Source of the DNA: Bacillus tianshenii
GTDB taxonomy: Bacteria; Bacillota; Bacilli; Bacillales; Bacillaceae_N
DNA: 64,000 nt
Direction: 5' to 3'
Assembly (NCBI GenBank): GCA_020524525.2
Contig: CP129018.1
Coordinates: 2,112,115-2,176,114, forward strand
In this document: positions 26,587 through 35,583 of the stretch, one piece after another
Position numbering within the stretch: the first letter of the stretch is position 1
How the letters are laid out: every line of letters starts with the position of its first letter
Position numbers and translations under genes: made by a program
The notes under the pieces: model-generated
What the model was told of the DNA's origin: nothing
Database searches by the model: none
The model's input: the letters and a program-made list of their open reading frames with translations, nothing else

Positions 26587-28197
26587 GTGAATTGGAAAAA
26601 AACTTTAATCGCCGTACCACTTAGTGTGTCGTTAGTTGTCCCTGCTATGGCAGGCAGTCTCGCTACTGAGGCTCACGCAGCTGAAAAACCCTCTGTTGAA
26701 ACACCCGCGGTTGACCTTCGTGCTCAACTTGGAACATTGTTAAGTGAACATGCCTATTTAGCAGTTGAAACGATGCGAAAAGGTGCAGAAGGAGCTCCTG
26801 ACTTCCAAGCATCCGCTGAAGCATTAAATGAAAATACTGAAGCACTTTCAAAAGCGATTACCTCTGTATACGGAAAAGAAGCTGGTGAACAATTTAAGGA
26901 TATTTGGAGTGAACATATCGGCTTTTTCGTTGATTATGTAAAGGCAACAGGCAATAACAATGAAGCTGGTAAAGAAGAAGCATTGGACAACCTCGACGGT
27001 TACAAAGCTGATTTCTCCGCCTTTTTAGAAAAAGCAACAAACAAACGTCTTGAAGCTGATATGCTCGCAAAAGGCTTGCAGGCTCACATTGACCAATTAA
27101 TCGGCTCGTTTGACAGCTATGTGGCGGGCAATTATGAAGAAGCCTACATGCAAGAGCGCAAAGCAATTGCGCATATGCATATGGTTGCAAAGGGATTCTC
27201 CGCTGCAATCGCTGATCAATTCCCAGCCCAATTTAACCATACGAAAGCAGTCACTCCTGCTGGTGATTTACGTGCCGATTTAAATTATCTATTATCAGAA
27301 CACGCCGGCTTAGCAATGATGGCGATGCAAAACGGTGTTGATGGTTCAGATGATTTCCAAGCTTCTGCTGCAGCCCTTAACGCCAATACAGAAGACTTAG
27401 CTGCTGCGATTGCGTCAATATATGGTGAAAAAGCAGGCATGCAGTTTAAAGAACTATGGGCAAGTCATATCGGCTTCTTCGTTGATTATGTAAAAGGCAC
27501 TGCAGCAAATGATGAAGCTATGCAGCAAGAGGCATTAAACAACCTTGACCAATACCGACAGGATTTCTCGAAGTTCCTTGAAACTGCCACAGAGGGCGGC
27601 CTTGAATCAGACGCGGTTGCAATGGGACTCCAAACACATGTAAATCAACTAGTCGGTACGTTTGATAGCTATACTGAAAAAGACTACAACGAAGCATACG
27701 ATACATTACGTGATGCGTATGCACATATGGCAAACCCCGCAAAAGGTATCTCCGGAGCCGTTGTTGCACAATTCCCTGACAAGTTCGCTCAAGCGGATAA
27801 GCAAGATGAGCAGATGAATATGCTTGTAACAAAGCTCCAAATTGGTCATAAGAAACTATGGTTAAATGACAAATCGCAAGCACTTGATGTCGCACCATTT
27901 CTTTGGAATAACCACACATTTATTTCACTACGTGCGTTAAGTGAAGCAGTCGGTGCTGAAGTTACATGGAACGCAGACGACCGCAGTGTAAAAGTAACAA
28001 CAAACGGTAACACGGCAATGTTTTGGATTGGCAAAGACTATATGACATTCAACGGCGAGCGCAAGGACGTTGGCGCTGAACTAATGATTCGAAACAGCCG
28101 CACTCAAGTACCGCTTCGCTTCATTGCAGAACTTCTTGGTTGGAACGTTAACTGGGATGGAAGCAATGAAATGGTCACATTGACGAAAGAACAATAA
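26587..28197 (+). CDS. Secreted protein: two 174-residue helical repeats plus copper amine oxidase N-like domain
   Basis: A 536-residue protein with a signal peptide ending at AHA (about 29-31). Two gapless repeats, 43-216 and 227-400, are identical at about 102 of 174 positions by my count. Each has four invariant His (H55, H110, H167, H196 and H239, H294, H351, H380), spread along predicted helices. Residues about 430-536 form a copper-amine-oxidase N-terminal-like domain (PF07833 type), a common surface module in Bacillales without oxidase activity. GTG start after AAAAGGAGAGG. It is probably controlled by the adjacent ECF sigma factor. Repeat function unknown; metal or haem binding is an inference. 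Confidence 0.8.
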   Translation: MNWKKTLIAVPLSVSLVVPAMAGSLATEAHAAEKPSVETPAVDLRAQLGTLLSEHAYLAVETMRKGAEGAPDFQASAEALNENTEALSKAITSVYGKEAGEQFKDIWSEHIGFFVDYVKATGNNNEAGKEEALDNLDGYKADFSAFLEKATNKRLEADMLAKGLQAHIDQLIGSFDSYVAGNYEEAYMQERKAIAHMHMVAKGFSAAIADQFPAQFNHTKAVTPAGDLRADLNYLLSEHAGLAMMAMQNGVDGSDDFQASAAALNANTEDLAAAIASIYGEKAGMQFKELWASHIGFFVDYVKGTAANDEAMQQEALNNLDQYRQDFSKFLETATEGGLESDAVAMGLQTHVNQLVGTFDSYTEKDYNEAYDTLRDAYAHMANPAKGISGAVVAQFPDKFAQADKQDEQMNMLVTKLQIGHKKLWLNDKSQALDVAPFLWNNHTFISLRALSEAVGAEVTWNADDRSVKVTTNGNTAMFWIGKDYMTFNGERKDVGAELMIRNSRTQVPLRFIAELLGWNVNWDGSNEMVTLTKEQ

Positions 28198-28205
28198 AAA
28201 GACTC

Positions 28206-28240
28206 AACCCCCTGAGAAAAAGCTCAGGGGGTTCCTTTGT
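28206..28240 (+). terminator. Terminator of the secreted-protein gene
   Basis: Stem AACCCCCTGAG/CTCAGGGGGTT, then CCTTTGTTTTTT. Confidence 0.85.
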
Positions 28241-28282
28241 TTTTTCCTGAAGTTGGACTATCAACTTTTTGAAATTGTACAT

Positions 28283-28316
28283 AAAAAAGCTACCAACTAA
28301 TATAGTTGATAGCTTT
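28283..28316 (-). terminator. Probable nrdAB operon terminator
   Basis: Stem AAAGCTATCAACTA/TAGTTGGTAGCTTT with a T6 run on the minus strand, about 230 nt after the nrdB stop. Confidence 0.65.
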
Positions 28317-28546
28317 AGAAAGGGTGTAATAATTTAGGGGGGATGGTTAAAGTCTATCCATTTAAGAATGTCTCTAAACGTCTAACTTTATGATTTTGCT
28401 AGTTTGTTAAATTCATAAACTTGATTCACAGTGATTTCATTACCAATTCAATACACCCTTTAGCATAAAATCACCTAAAATAATCCAAATATTCATGACT
28501 CGTTAACACTTCTAATTGATCGGTAATGCTCTCGATTGACTTCGCT

Positions 28547-29584
28547 TTATAGCTCATCGAACCCGTTCGCTTCGGTTGTTTTCGTGTACTGGCGAGACTT
28601 TTGTTCAAAGAAATCTGTTTTGCCTAAGTCAACTTCTTGATAAGCAACAATCCAGCGCAAAGGGTTCTGACGGTAGCCTTCAAATGGTGCTTCAAATCCT
28701 AATTGCTCTGCACGTTTATTCGCCATAAAACGAATATATGCCTCTACCTCTGGCATAAGGATCCCATCAATCTTATTACCAAGGATATGTTCTCCCCATT
28801 CAATTTCAAGCTCGGCCGCCTCTGCAAAAGTCTTCTTTCCGAATTCGCGAAGCTCTGCTGTGTCCTGTTCAGGGTATTCGCGCAATATCTCTTTAAAGAT
28901 TTTTTCAAATAGCCCAACATGAATTTGTTCGTCCCGGTTAATGTAATTAATCATCGTGCTTGTTGCAACCATCTTTTGATTACGAGCTAAATGATAGAAG
29001 AACGCAAACCCTGAATAGAAGAACAACCCTTCTAAAATCACATCATAAACGATCGACTTTAACAAATTTTCAACAGTTGGATTTTCGGTAAAATCTTTAT
29101 AGCCATTCGTCACAAAGTCATTACGCTTTCGTAAAATCGGCTCACTACGCCAATAATCAAATACTTCATCCTGCTGCTTCTTACTGACAACACTTGAAAG
29201 CACATAGCTATAAGAATGGTTGTGGATAACCTCCTGCTGAGCAAGAATAATCATCAAAGCATTTAGGCTCGAATCTGTTAAATAATCAGCAACCTTTCCT
29301 GCATAATCAGTTTGAATACTGTCCAACAGTGCAAGCAATCCAATAATCTTTAAAAAAGCATCCTGCTCTTCATCAGTAAGCTGCGGAAATTGCTTAATGT
29401 CCTTTGACATATTAATTTCAAATGGCGTCCAAAAGTTCGCGAGCATTGTTTTGTACTTCGGGTAGGCCCACGAATATCGAACATCATCCCAATTAAGAAC
29501 ATTCGAGCTTTTCCCATTAATGATACCAGTTGAACAATTCGGTGCTTCTGCATCCATTAACGTTCTTTTTTCTACAATTGTCAT
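28547..29584 (-). CDS. nrdB: Class I ribonucleotide reductase, small (beta) subunit
   Basis: A 345-residue NrdB/NrdF-type protein. Metal-site segments are LLDSIQTDYA, QQEVIHNHSYSYVL (E-x2-H, with a Tyr four residues after the His in the radical position), ILEGLFFYSGF and NRDEQIHVGLF. It makes the tyrosyl radical that activates the alpha subunit. It follows nrdA by 12 bp and shares the cobalamin-riboswitch-controlled transcript. Confidence 0.92.
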   Translation of the reverse strand: MTIVEKRTLMDAEAPNCSTGIINGKSSNVLNWDDVRYSWAYPKYKTMLANFWTPFEINMSKDIKQFPQLTDEEQDAFLKIIGLLALLDSIQTDYAGKVADYLTDSSLNALMIILAQQEVIHNHSYSYVLSSVVSKKQQDEVFDYWRSEPILRKRNDFVTNGYKDFTENPTVENLLKSIVYDVILEGLFFYSGFAFFYHLARNQKMVATSTMINYINRDEQIHVGLFEKIFKEILREYPEQDTAELREFGKKTFAEAAELEIEWGEHILGNKIDGILMPEVEAYIRFMANKRAEQLGFEAPFEGYRQNPLRWIVAYQEVDLGKTDFFEQKSRQYTKTTEANGFDEL

Positions 29585-29596
29585 ATGATCCTCTCC

Positions 29597-31846
29597 TTAA
29601 CTATGGCAGTTTTCACAATCGTCAACCTGAGCACTTGATGTCGAACGTACATAATAGGTTGTCTTCAAGCCTGATTTCCAAGCATCAAGATGTAGGTCAA
29701 GCAATGCCTTTGCTTTAATATCATTGCGGACGTAAAAGTTGAATGAAACCGACTGGTCAATATGACGCTGACGCTTTGCATTCTGCTTGATGCTCCAATG
29801 TTGGTCGATTTGATACACAGTCTTGTAATACCATGTTGTCTTCGCTGATAAGTCAGGTGCAGTGACTGGAATTTTGAAATCCTTCTTTTCCTCTGAATAT
29901 TCGCGCCGAAAGATCGGATCAATGCTCGCTGTCGAACCAGCAATAAGTGAAGTAGAGGAGTTCGGAGCTACTGCCATCACATAACCGTTACGCATGCCGT
30001 TTGCTTGAACACCTTCTTTTAAAGCCTGCCACTTTTCAGATGTATAGTTTTTCCGCTCAAAATAACGGCCTGTCTGCCATTCTGAACGTGGAAACGCAGG
30101 ATATGAACCTTTTTCTTCCGCTAACTTTGCACTTGCCCGAATCGTATAATAAGCAATTTGTTCGTATAACTTATCACAATACTGCACCGCTTCTTCGCTT
30201 TCCCAAGCAATTCCTCTAACCGCTAATAAATGATGCCAGCCGAATGTGCCGAGTCCGATACCGCGGTATTTTTCATTTGTAATCTGCGCTTGTGGCACAG
30301 GAATGTTATTTAAATCAATCACATTATCAAGCATTCGCACTTGAATCGAAATCAATCGTTCTAGCACATCATCCATTACACTGCGCGCTAGTGAGATTGA
30401 CGAAAGGTTACAAACAACGAAATCACCTGGCGTTTTAACAGTAATGATTTTACCGTCAACTGTTTGTTCTTCTTCCACCACTGTTGGACTCATGTTTTGC
30501 ATAATCTCTGTACAAAGATTGCTGCAGTAAATCATTCCTTCATGCTTGTTCGGGTTGGTACGGTTAGCCGTATCTCGATAAAACATGTACGGTGTCCCTG
30601 TTTCAAGTTGTGACATCATAATTGATTTAAAAACTTCAATTGCCGGAACTTTTCTTTTGGATAACAAAGGATGTTCCACACACTTCCAATAGCGCTTACG
30701 AAACTCACCTTCTGCTAGTTCTTCGTCGTAGTAATCCTCCAATGAAAAGCCCATTGTCTTTCGCACTTCATGCGGGTCAAACAAATACCAGTCCTCCCGC
30801 TTCTCTACTAACTCCATAAATAAGTCTGGAATAGACACACCTGTAAATAAATCGTGCGTTCGCTGACGTTCATCTCCATTATTTAAGCGCGTGTCTAGAA
30901 ATGCAAAAATATCTGCATGCCATACGTCCAAGTAAACAGCCACTGCCCCTTGTCTTTGCCCTAGTTGGTCTACTGAAACCGCCGTATTATTTAGCTGCTT
31001 CATCCATGGAATCACCCCGCCACTCACACCTTTAAATCCTTTAATATCACTGCCACGGCTGCGGATTTTCCCAAGATATACACCAAGTCCTCCACCATTT
31101 TTGCTTAAAGTTGCAATATCAGTGTTGGAATCATAGATGCTACGTAAGCTGTCATCGACTGTATCAATAAAGCAGCTAGATAGCTGACCATAGCTTTTCC
31201 CTGCATTTGCTAAGGTTGGGGTCGCAACTGTCATATATAAATTTGATAACGCCCAATACGCTTCTTGAATCAGCTGCAGTCGTTTTTCTTTCGGTTCATT
31301 TATCATCAAAGTCATCGCAATAATCATGAAACGCTCTTGTGGCAATTCATATACAGCCCCATCGTACAGCTTTGCCAAATACCGTTCAGCAAGCGTTACA
31401 ATCCCGATATATGTAAACAAATAATCTTTTTCATAATCAATAAAAGCACCAAGTTGGTCAATTTCTTGTCGTGAATAACTTTCAAGTAACACTGAATCAT
31501 AAATCCCTGCTTGTTGGAGTGATTGAATCAACCCATAAAAGGACCAAGCCTCTCGATTACTTTCTGCTTGCTCGTATAGCCTCTGCAAATAAAGATGGGC
31601 AGCTACATATGTCCAATCCGGTTCCTCAGCACAAATTCGTTCTTCTGCTGAAAGGATAAGCAGCTTTGTTAATTGCTGCTTGCTAAACATTTCTTTCATT
31701 TGAATAGATTGCAACAGCTTTTCCTTATAATCATCAAAATTAAGGTGAGGAAATTTCTGTTTAAGCTTTTCGATAAGTTCATTTATTTCAGTAACATCAC
31801 CACTTTTCGGTAATGTAATAGCATGTTGTTTCGTTGCAAAAGCCAC
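29597..31846 (-). CDS. nrdA: Class I ribonucleotide reductase, large (alpha) subunit
   Basis: A 749-residue protein with the catalytic N-x-C-x-E motif in CSNLCTEIMQN, the cysteine in LSSCFIDTVDDS, the P-loop-like MAVAPNSSTSLIAGSTAS and the C-terminal redox pair CENC. The N-terminal part (1-100) is short and does not clearly match a full ATP-cone. The start is GTG at 31844-31846, after AGGAGGAATAAAT. Reduces ribonucleotides with NrdB. A B12 riboswitch and terminator precede it, so expression should fall when cobalamin is plentiful. Confidence 0.92.
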   Translation of the reverse strand: MAFATKQHAITLPKSGDVTEINELIEKLKQKFPHLNFDDYKEKLLQSIQMKEMFSKQQLTKLLILSAEERICAEEPDWTYVAAHLYLQRLYEQAESNREAWSFYGLIQSLQQAGIYDSVLLESYSRQEIDQLGAFIDYEKDYLFTYIGIVTLAERYLAKLYDGAVYELPQERFMIIAMTLMINEPKEKRLQLIQEAYWALSNLYMTVATPTLANAGKSYGQLSSCFIDTVDDSLRSIYDSNTDIATLSKNGGGLGVYLGKIRSRGSDIKGFKGVSGGVIPWMKQLNNTAVSVDQLGQRQGAVAVYLDVWHADIFAFLDTRLNNGDERQRTHDLFTGVSIPDLFMELVEKREDWYLFDPHEVRKTMGFSLEDYYDEELAEGEFRKRYWKCVEHPLLSKRKVPAIEVFKSIMMSQLETGTPYMFYRDTANRTNPNKHEGMIYCSNLCTEIMQNMSPTVVEEEQTVDGKIITVKTPGDFVVCNLSSISLARSVMDDVLERLISIQVRMLDNVIDLNNIPVPQAQITNEKYRGIGLGTFGWHHLLAVRGIAWESEEAVQYCDKLYEQIAYYTIRASAKLAEEKGSYPAFPRSEWQTGRYFERKNYTSEKWQALKEGVQANGMRNGYVMAVAPNSSTSLIAGSTASIDPIFRREYSEEKKDFKIPVTAPDLSAKTTWYYKTVYQIDQHWSIKQNAKRQRHIDQSVSFNFYVRNDIKAKALLDLHLDAWKSGLKTTYYVRSTSSAQVDDCENCHS

Positions 31847-31889
31847 ATTTATTCCTCCTAAGTATAAGTTTTCAACTTCTTAAGAGCAT

Positions 31890-31921
31890 AAAAAAAACCA
31901 TCCCTTAATATTAAGAGATGG
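31890..31921 (-). terminator. Riboswitch expression-platform terminator
   Basis: Stem CCATCTCTTAA/TTAAGGGATGG with a T8 run on the minus strand, between the aptamer and nrdA. Its position suggests transcription attenuation. Confidence 0.8.
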
Positions 31922-32021
31922 AAGAGTACAACGTTGATAGACTAGTAGATCGCATCAAACTTGAAACCTACTAATTTACCCTCGTTGCATCTTCCTAGCT
32001 CCCGAAGAAGATACGACGCTT

Positions 32022-32178
32022 AAATAAGGCAGGTCTCCTGACTTGTGTATCACCCTACTCTAAGCCCTTCCCATCTTGTGACAGTGGTTTACGCTTATTT
32101 CGTCAACACTTACAGTTGCGGGGACAGCTCTGGATTTTCACCAGATTCCCTTTTCAGTCCTACATGGACACCTTATTT
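32022..32178 (-). ncRNA. Cobalamin (AdoCbl) riboswitch aptamer
   Basis: On the minus strand the conserved B12-box elements appear in order: P1 strand AAATAAGG, GGTGTCC, AAAAGGGAA..GGTG, AAATCC, the core GCTGTCCCCGCAACTGTAA, then GTCAGGAGACCTGCC and the closing P1 strand CCTTATTT. P1 pairs 32171-32178 with 32022-32029. It lies upstream of nrdA with a terminator between. These are the hallmarks of the family. Confidence 0.93.
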
Positions 32179-32276
32179 AACGGCATGAACACTAAATATA
32201 GTATTTTAATTTTCGACATTCACCAAATGTGGTGTTCTTTCATTATAAAGAGTGAAGCAATTCTTTTCAAGAGGGA

Positions 32277-32615
32277 TTATTGCCGTGGTGCAAATAACAT
32301 AATTCCAACACCAAGCAAACAAATGCCTGAGCCGAGCCAATCGTATAAATCAGGCGTCTTTTTATCTATCCACCATCCCCATAGCACCGAAAGCACAATA
32401 AATACACCGCCATAGGCAGCATAGACACGCCCAAAGCTCGGAAATACCTGCCATGTTGCAATTACCCCATATAGAAACAAAGCGACTCCGCCAAGCAGGC
32501 CGAGTATCCCCGCTTTTCCTTCTCGCAACCACATCCATATTAGGTACCCTCCGCCAATTTCAGCAATACCGGCTAATATAAAAATCATCACTGCTTTCAA
32601 AGCCACAGGATTCAC
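32277..32615 (-). CDS. YnfA (UPF0060) family membrane protein
   Basis: A 112-residue protein of four membrane helices with the family segments [21 protein letters not shown] and [27 protein letters not shown]. Related to small multidrug resistance exporters. It follows the ars operon terminator and is probably separate from it. The exact start is uncertain (GTG at 32615 or an in-frame GTG nearby). Confidence 0.85.
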   Translation of the reverse strand: MNPVALKAVMIFILAGIAEIGGGYLIWMWLREGKAGILGLLGGVALFLYGVIATWQVFPSFGRVYAAYGGVFIVLSVLWGWWIDKKTPDLYDWLGSGICLLGVGIMLFAPRQ

Positions 32616-32632
32616 CCCTCACTCACAGACAT

Positions 32633-32663
32633 AAAAAAGAGCAGAACACTCACTCTTCTGCTC
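32633..32663 (-). terminator. Terminator of the ars operon
   Basis: Stem GAGCAGAA/TTCTGCTC with a T6 run on the minus strand, 13 bp after the HesB-like gene. Confidence 0.85.
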
Positions 32664-32675
32664 TACTCTATCATA

Positions 32676-32951
32676 TTAACAGCAATCTGTTTCAGGCAAG
32701 CCTGTTATCGTCAAACTTTCGCCTTGACGGTCCAGTGTAGCATTGGTAATCATTTCTTCAACACCGTCTTCAATCGCAACAGTAATACCATTTACTTCTT
32801 GTAGTTGGTCATTGTCTTCTGCTTCGTCAAGCGAAAGGCCGACTTGTGGTCCACAGCAAGCCGTACCTGTGTGGTAGAAGCGGATATTTGAGGCTTCATT
32901 TTGCTCCATCGCTTCGATTAATAACTCTTTAGCCGCATTGGTAATATTCAT
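32676..32951 (-). CDS. HesB/IscA-like protein of the ars operon
   Basis: A 91-residue protein with the HesB-like fold pattern (NITNAAKELLIEAME, strand IRFYHTG, VGLSLDEA). Cys pairs occur at residues 32-33 (GTACCGPQ) and at the C terminus (DCC), the positions where IscA-type proteins bind Fe-S or iron. It starts one base after the arsA stop and is last in the operon. It may supply or bind thiol-reactive metal; the role in arsenic resistance is inferred from position. Confidence 0.75.
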   Translation of the reverse strand: MNITNAAKELLIEAMEQNEASNIRFYHTGTACCGPQVGLSLDEAEDNDQLQEVNGITVAIEDGVEEMITNATLDRQGESLTITGLPETDCC

Positions 32952-32952
32952 T

Positions 32953-34719
32953 TTAAACGTTAACCTCCTTCATTTTCTCTTCTGACTGCCATGGGACAAG
33001 CGCTGTTTGATGTGCAAGTTCATTCTGCACTACTTGAAGCCATTGCACTTCACTGCTTGCTTTTTGTTTTAATATCGGATTCTTCGTCTCTGTCCCATAT
33101 AAGCTTTGATTTACAATCCACCACCTTGGCTCAATCTCTGCCCGCTTTAAGTCCTCCTGCAGTCGGCGCGCTTCGTGAACAGGTGTTGCTTCTGGTAAAG
33201 TAACAATCAACACACTTGTTTCTTCTCTGTTACGCAGTCGTGGAAGAAGGTTCTGTACACTGACTGGAACTTCCCCTGTTGAACGCGTCAATTCCTTGTG
33301 ATAAGACTGAGCCGCATCCAAAAGCAATAATGTATGACCTGTCGGGGCTGTATCAATTACGACAACCTCATCATTTGCTCGCCCAACAACATCCGCAAAA
33401 GCACGAAAAACCGCAATTTCTTCGGTACAAGGTGAATTCAAATCTTCCTGTAAATAAGCTAAGCCTTCTTCATGCAGCCCTTCCATCGCTCTTGCAAGAA
33501 CTTCATCCTTATAGCGCTGAACCTCTACTTTCGGATCGATACGACTTATTCGAAGGTTCTCCCTTACTTCTTTATTTTTAAAATAAAATTCTAAATGTGC
33601 AGCTGGATCTGTTGTCGTTAAATGGACAGACTGCCCTTTTTCCGCTAACATAACAGCAACATTAGAAGCAATCGTTGTTTTCCCCACACCGCCTTTTCCC
33701 ATTGTGAAAATCACACGGATATTCTGCTTTACCAAATCATCGATCATGTCATTGAGTGAGGCAAGATTCTCGACGAATCCTTCTGTTTCCTCTCCTTGTT
33801 TAACTTGCTTATCCTCTGTGGCAAAGAATTGACGAAGGCTTTGAAGTCCTGTCAGGGAAAAAGAAACAAATGGTAAGGAATACGTCTTAAGTTGCTGTAA
33901 ATGACTTGGCAGTTGAGCCATGGCAGCTTGTTGCCGTTCTACGAAGGCGCTTGCAACTTCATCCCCACCGTCAATGTTTTGCATCAAGCCATTGATAATT
34001 AGAGATTGATTCATGATCCCAAGCTCTTTCAATTCTTGTGAAGCACGTTCCGCTTCATAAAAAGTTGAGGTATCAGGACGTGCAACAAGAATGAGAGTCG
34101 TTTGCTCTCGATTTGCTAAAGCTTTCACTGTTTTTGCATATAAGCTTTTCTTTTCTTGTAGCCCCGAAAGAGGACCAAGGCATGAAGCGCCATGTGTGCT
34201 CTCTTCTAAGAAACCACTCCAAGCTGATGGAAGCTGCAATAACCGCAACGTATGCCCTGTTGGCGCCGTATCAAATAAGATATGATCGAACCCATCCGTC
34301 ATTTCTTCATTTGCTAAAAGGTTTGTGAATTCATCAAAGGCTGCAATTTCAACCGTACATGCGCCTGAAAGCTGTTCTTCCATTTGGTTGACTACAGCTT
34401 CAGGAAGCTTTCCGCGATAAGGACCGACAACTTTTTCCCGATACGTTCTTGCTGCTTCTTCTGGGTCAAGATTACAGGCAAAGAAATTCGCTATCCCCTC
34501 AATTTGTCTTGGCTTTGTGTTAAGCTCTACTCCGAACACATCCTGCAAGTTAGAAGCAGGGTCCGTACTCACAATTAGTACTTTCTTTCCTTCATCCGCT
34601 AATGCGACAGCTGTTGCACAAGCTGTTGATGTCTTACCGACACCCCCTTTTCCTGTAAAGAAAAGGAATGGTGTATTTGATACAACACGAGGGTGAAACC
34701 GCTCCATTACTGTCTCCAC
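32953..34719 (-). CDS. arsA: Arsenical pump-driving ATPase ArsA
   Basis: A 588-residue fused two-domain ATPase with P-loops GKGGVGKTS (about 23-31) and GKGGVGKTT (about 340), each followed by STDPA/TTDPA and DTAPTGHTL. The three Cys of the metalloid site appear in context (GACTVEI, ASCLGPLSG, SPCTEEI). It powers arsenite extrusion through ArsB. It follows arsD by 8 bp. Confidence 0.93.
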   Translation of the reverse strand: METVMERFHPRVVSNTPFLFFTGKGGVGKTSTACATAVALADEGKKVLIVSTDPASNLQDVFGVELNTKPRQIEGIANFFACNLDPEEAARTYREKVVGPYRGKLPEAVVNQMEEQLSGACTVEIAAFDEFTNLLANEEMTDGFDHILFDTAPTGHTLRLLQLPSAWSGFLEESTHGASCLGPLSGLQEKKSLYAKTVKALANREQTTLILVARPDTSTFYEAERASQELKELGIMNQSLIINGLMQNIDGGDEVASAFVERQQAAMAQLPSHLQQLKTYSLPFVSFSLTGLQSLRQFFATEDKQVKQGEETEGFVENLASLNDMIDDLVKQNIRVIFTMGKGGVGKTTIASNVAVMLAEKGQSVHLTTTDPAAHLEFYFKNKEVRENLRISRIDPKVEVQRYKDEVLARAMEGLHEEGLAYLQEDLNSPCTEEIAVFRAFADVVGRANDEVVVIDTAPTGHTLLLLDAAQSYHKELTRSTGEVPVSVQNLLPRLRNREETSVLIVTLPEATPVHEARRLQEDLKRAEIEPRWWIVNQSLYGTETKNPILKQKASSEVQWLQVVQNELAHQTALVPWQSEEKMKEVNV

Positions 34720-34727
34720 CTCTCCTA

Positions 34728-35087
34728 TTAAATTTGTTTAAGATCGAATGAAAGCTTCGGCTTTTTCGGTTGCAGTTCTGCCTCATCAATACCAAACCAT
34801 GCAGCAAATGTAGCATTTGTTGGGTATTCACCAACTAACTCAACTTTCTCATCTACAAGGACTACTGGAAGAGCATCTGGACCCTTTTCGTGTAAAACCT
34901 GATTAACGATTTTATTCTCAGCAAAGCTAGCTGGATCATTAGCAAGATTGTAACGCTTCACGTCAAATCCTTTTTTCTCTAATGAAAAAATAACAGATGC
35001 AACCCGTGTTAAAACTGGGTCCACACTTGGTCCACACACACCCGTTTCACAACACATTGCAGGGTCAAAAATTTCAACTTTCTTCAT
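34728..35087 (-). CDS. arsD: ArsD arsenite metallochaperone
   Basis: A 119-residue protein. With the start at 35087 (after AAGGAG) the essential arsenite-binding cysteines fall at C12, C13 and C18, as in plasmid R773 ArsD. The C-terminal Cys pairs of R773 ArsD are absent, which is common. ArsD delivers arsenite to ArsA and is a weak repressor. Confidence 0.88.
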   Translation of the reverse strand: MKKVEIFDPAMCCETGVCGPSVDPVLTRVASVIFSLEKKGFDVKRYNLANDPASFAENKIVNQVLHEKGPDALPVVLVDEKVELVGEYPTNATFAAWFGIDEAELQPKKPKLSFDLKQI

Positions 35088-35115
35088 AACCTTCACTCCT
35101 TTTTCTTTATAAAAG

Positions 35116-35138
35116 AAGCCGAGAAAGCTCTCGGCCTT
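35116..35138 (-). terminator. Intercistronic hairpin between arsC and arsD
   Basis: Stem GCCGAGA/TCTCGGC followed on the minus strand by TTCTTTTATAAAG. It may partly terminate, lowering arsDA relative to arsRBC, or stabilise the upstream mRNA. Confidence 0.5.
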
Positions 35139-35143
35139 TATCT

Positions 35144-35563
35144 CTATTCACCCGTTTCGGCAAAACGCTTCAGACGCTCACCAATTTCGTCGCGCACACG
35201 TTGGAAGAACGTCCACTTCTCCCCTTCTGTTCCTTCCGCTTTAGCCGGGTCATCAAATCCCCAGTGCACTCGTTTAATATGCGGTGGTGTAACTGGGCAA
35301 TTATCAGCTGCATGCCCACAAAGAGTAACAATTAAGTCTGCACTGTTCATGATTTCAGGGTCAATGATATCGGATGTTTGGTTTGAAATATCAATACTCA
35401 CTTCAGCCATCGCTTTCACAGCGTTTGGATTTAAACCATGTGCTTCAATTCCAGCACTTTTCACTTCCCATTCGTCACCAAGATAGTGCTTGCCCCACCC
35501 TTCTGCCATTTGACTGCGGCAAGAGTTTCCGGTGCAAAGAAAATAGATTGTTTTTTTCGACAT
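35144..35563 (-). CDS. arsC: Arsenate reductase (thioredoxin-coupled)
   Basis: A 139-residue low-molecular-weight phosphatase-fold enzyme with P-loop CTGNSCRS (C10, C15) and the redox pair in [11 protein letters not shown] (C82, C89), as in S. aureus pI258 ArsC. It reduces arsenate to arsenite using thioredoxin. It follows arsB by 20 bp. Confidence 0.93.
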   Translation of the reverse strand: MSKKTIYFLCTGNSCRSQMAEGWGKHYLGDEWEVKSAGIEAHGLNPNAVKAMAEVSIDISNQTSDIIDPEIMNSADLIVTLCGHAADNCPVTPPHIKRVHWGFDDPAKAEGTEGEKWTFFQRVRDEIGERLKRFAETGE

Positions 35564-35583
35564 GTTTCATTTCTCCTTTGTTG

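Larger units (their letters stand above)
28198..28546. other. Intergenic region after the secreted protein and nrdB
   Basis: Holds the two terminators listed here and about 230 bp between the nrdB stop and the minus-strand hairpin. The latter contains a 28-codon minus ORF overlapping the nrdB stop, which then reads on past its own stop in recognisable amino acid patterns. It may be 3' UTR or gene remnant. Nothing else seen. Confidence 0.5.
31847..32276. other. nrdAB leader region
   Basis: The 430-bp gap is almost wholly the nrdA 5' leader: terminator (31890-31921), about 100 bp of possible antiterminator (31922-32021) and the cobalamin aptamer (32022-32178). The rest, 32179-32276, should hold the promoter; I could not fix it. 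Confidence 0.7.

Noticed and set aside
35116-35138. End of the ars operon at the arsC-arsD gap
   Set aside because: arsD and arsA follow without a new promoter and belong to the operon; treated as an internal hairpin.
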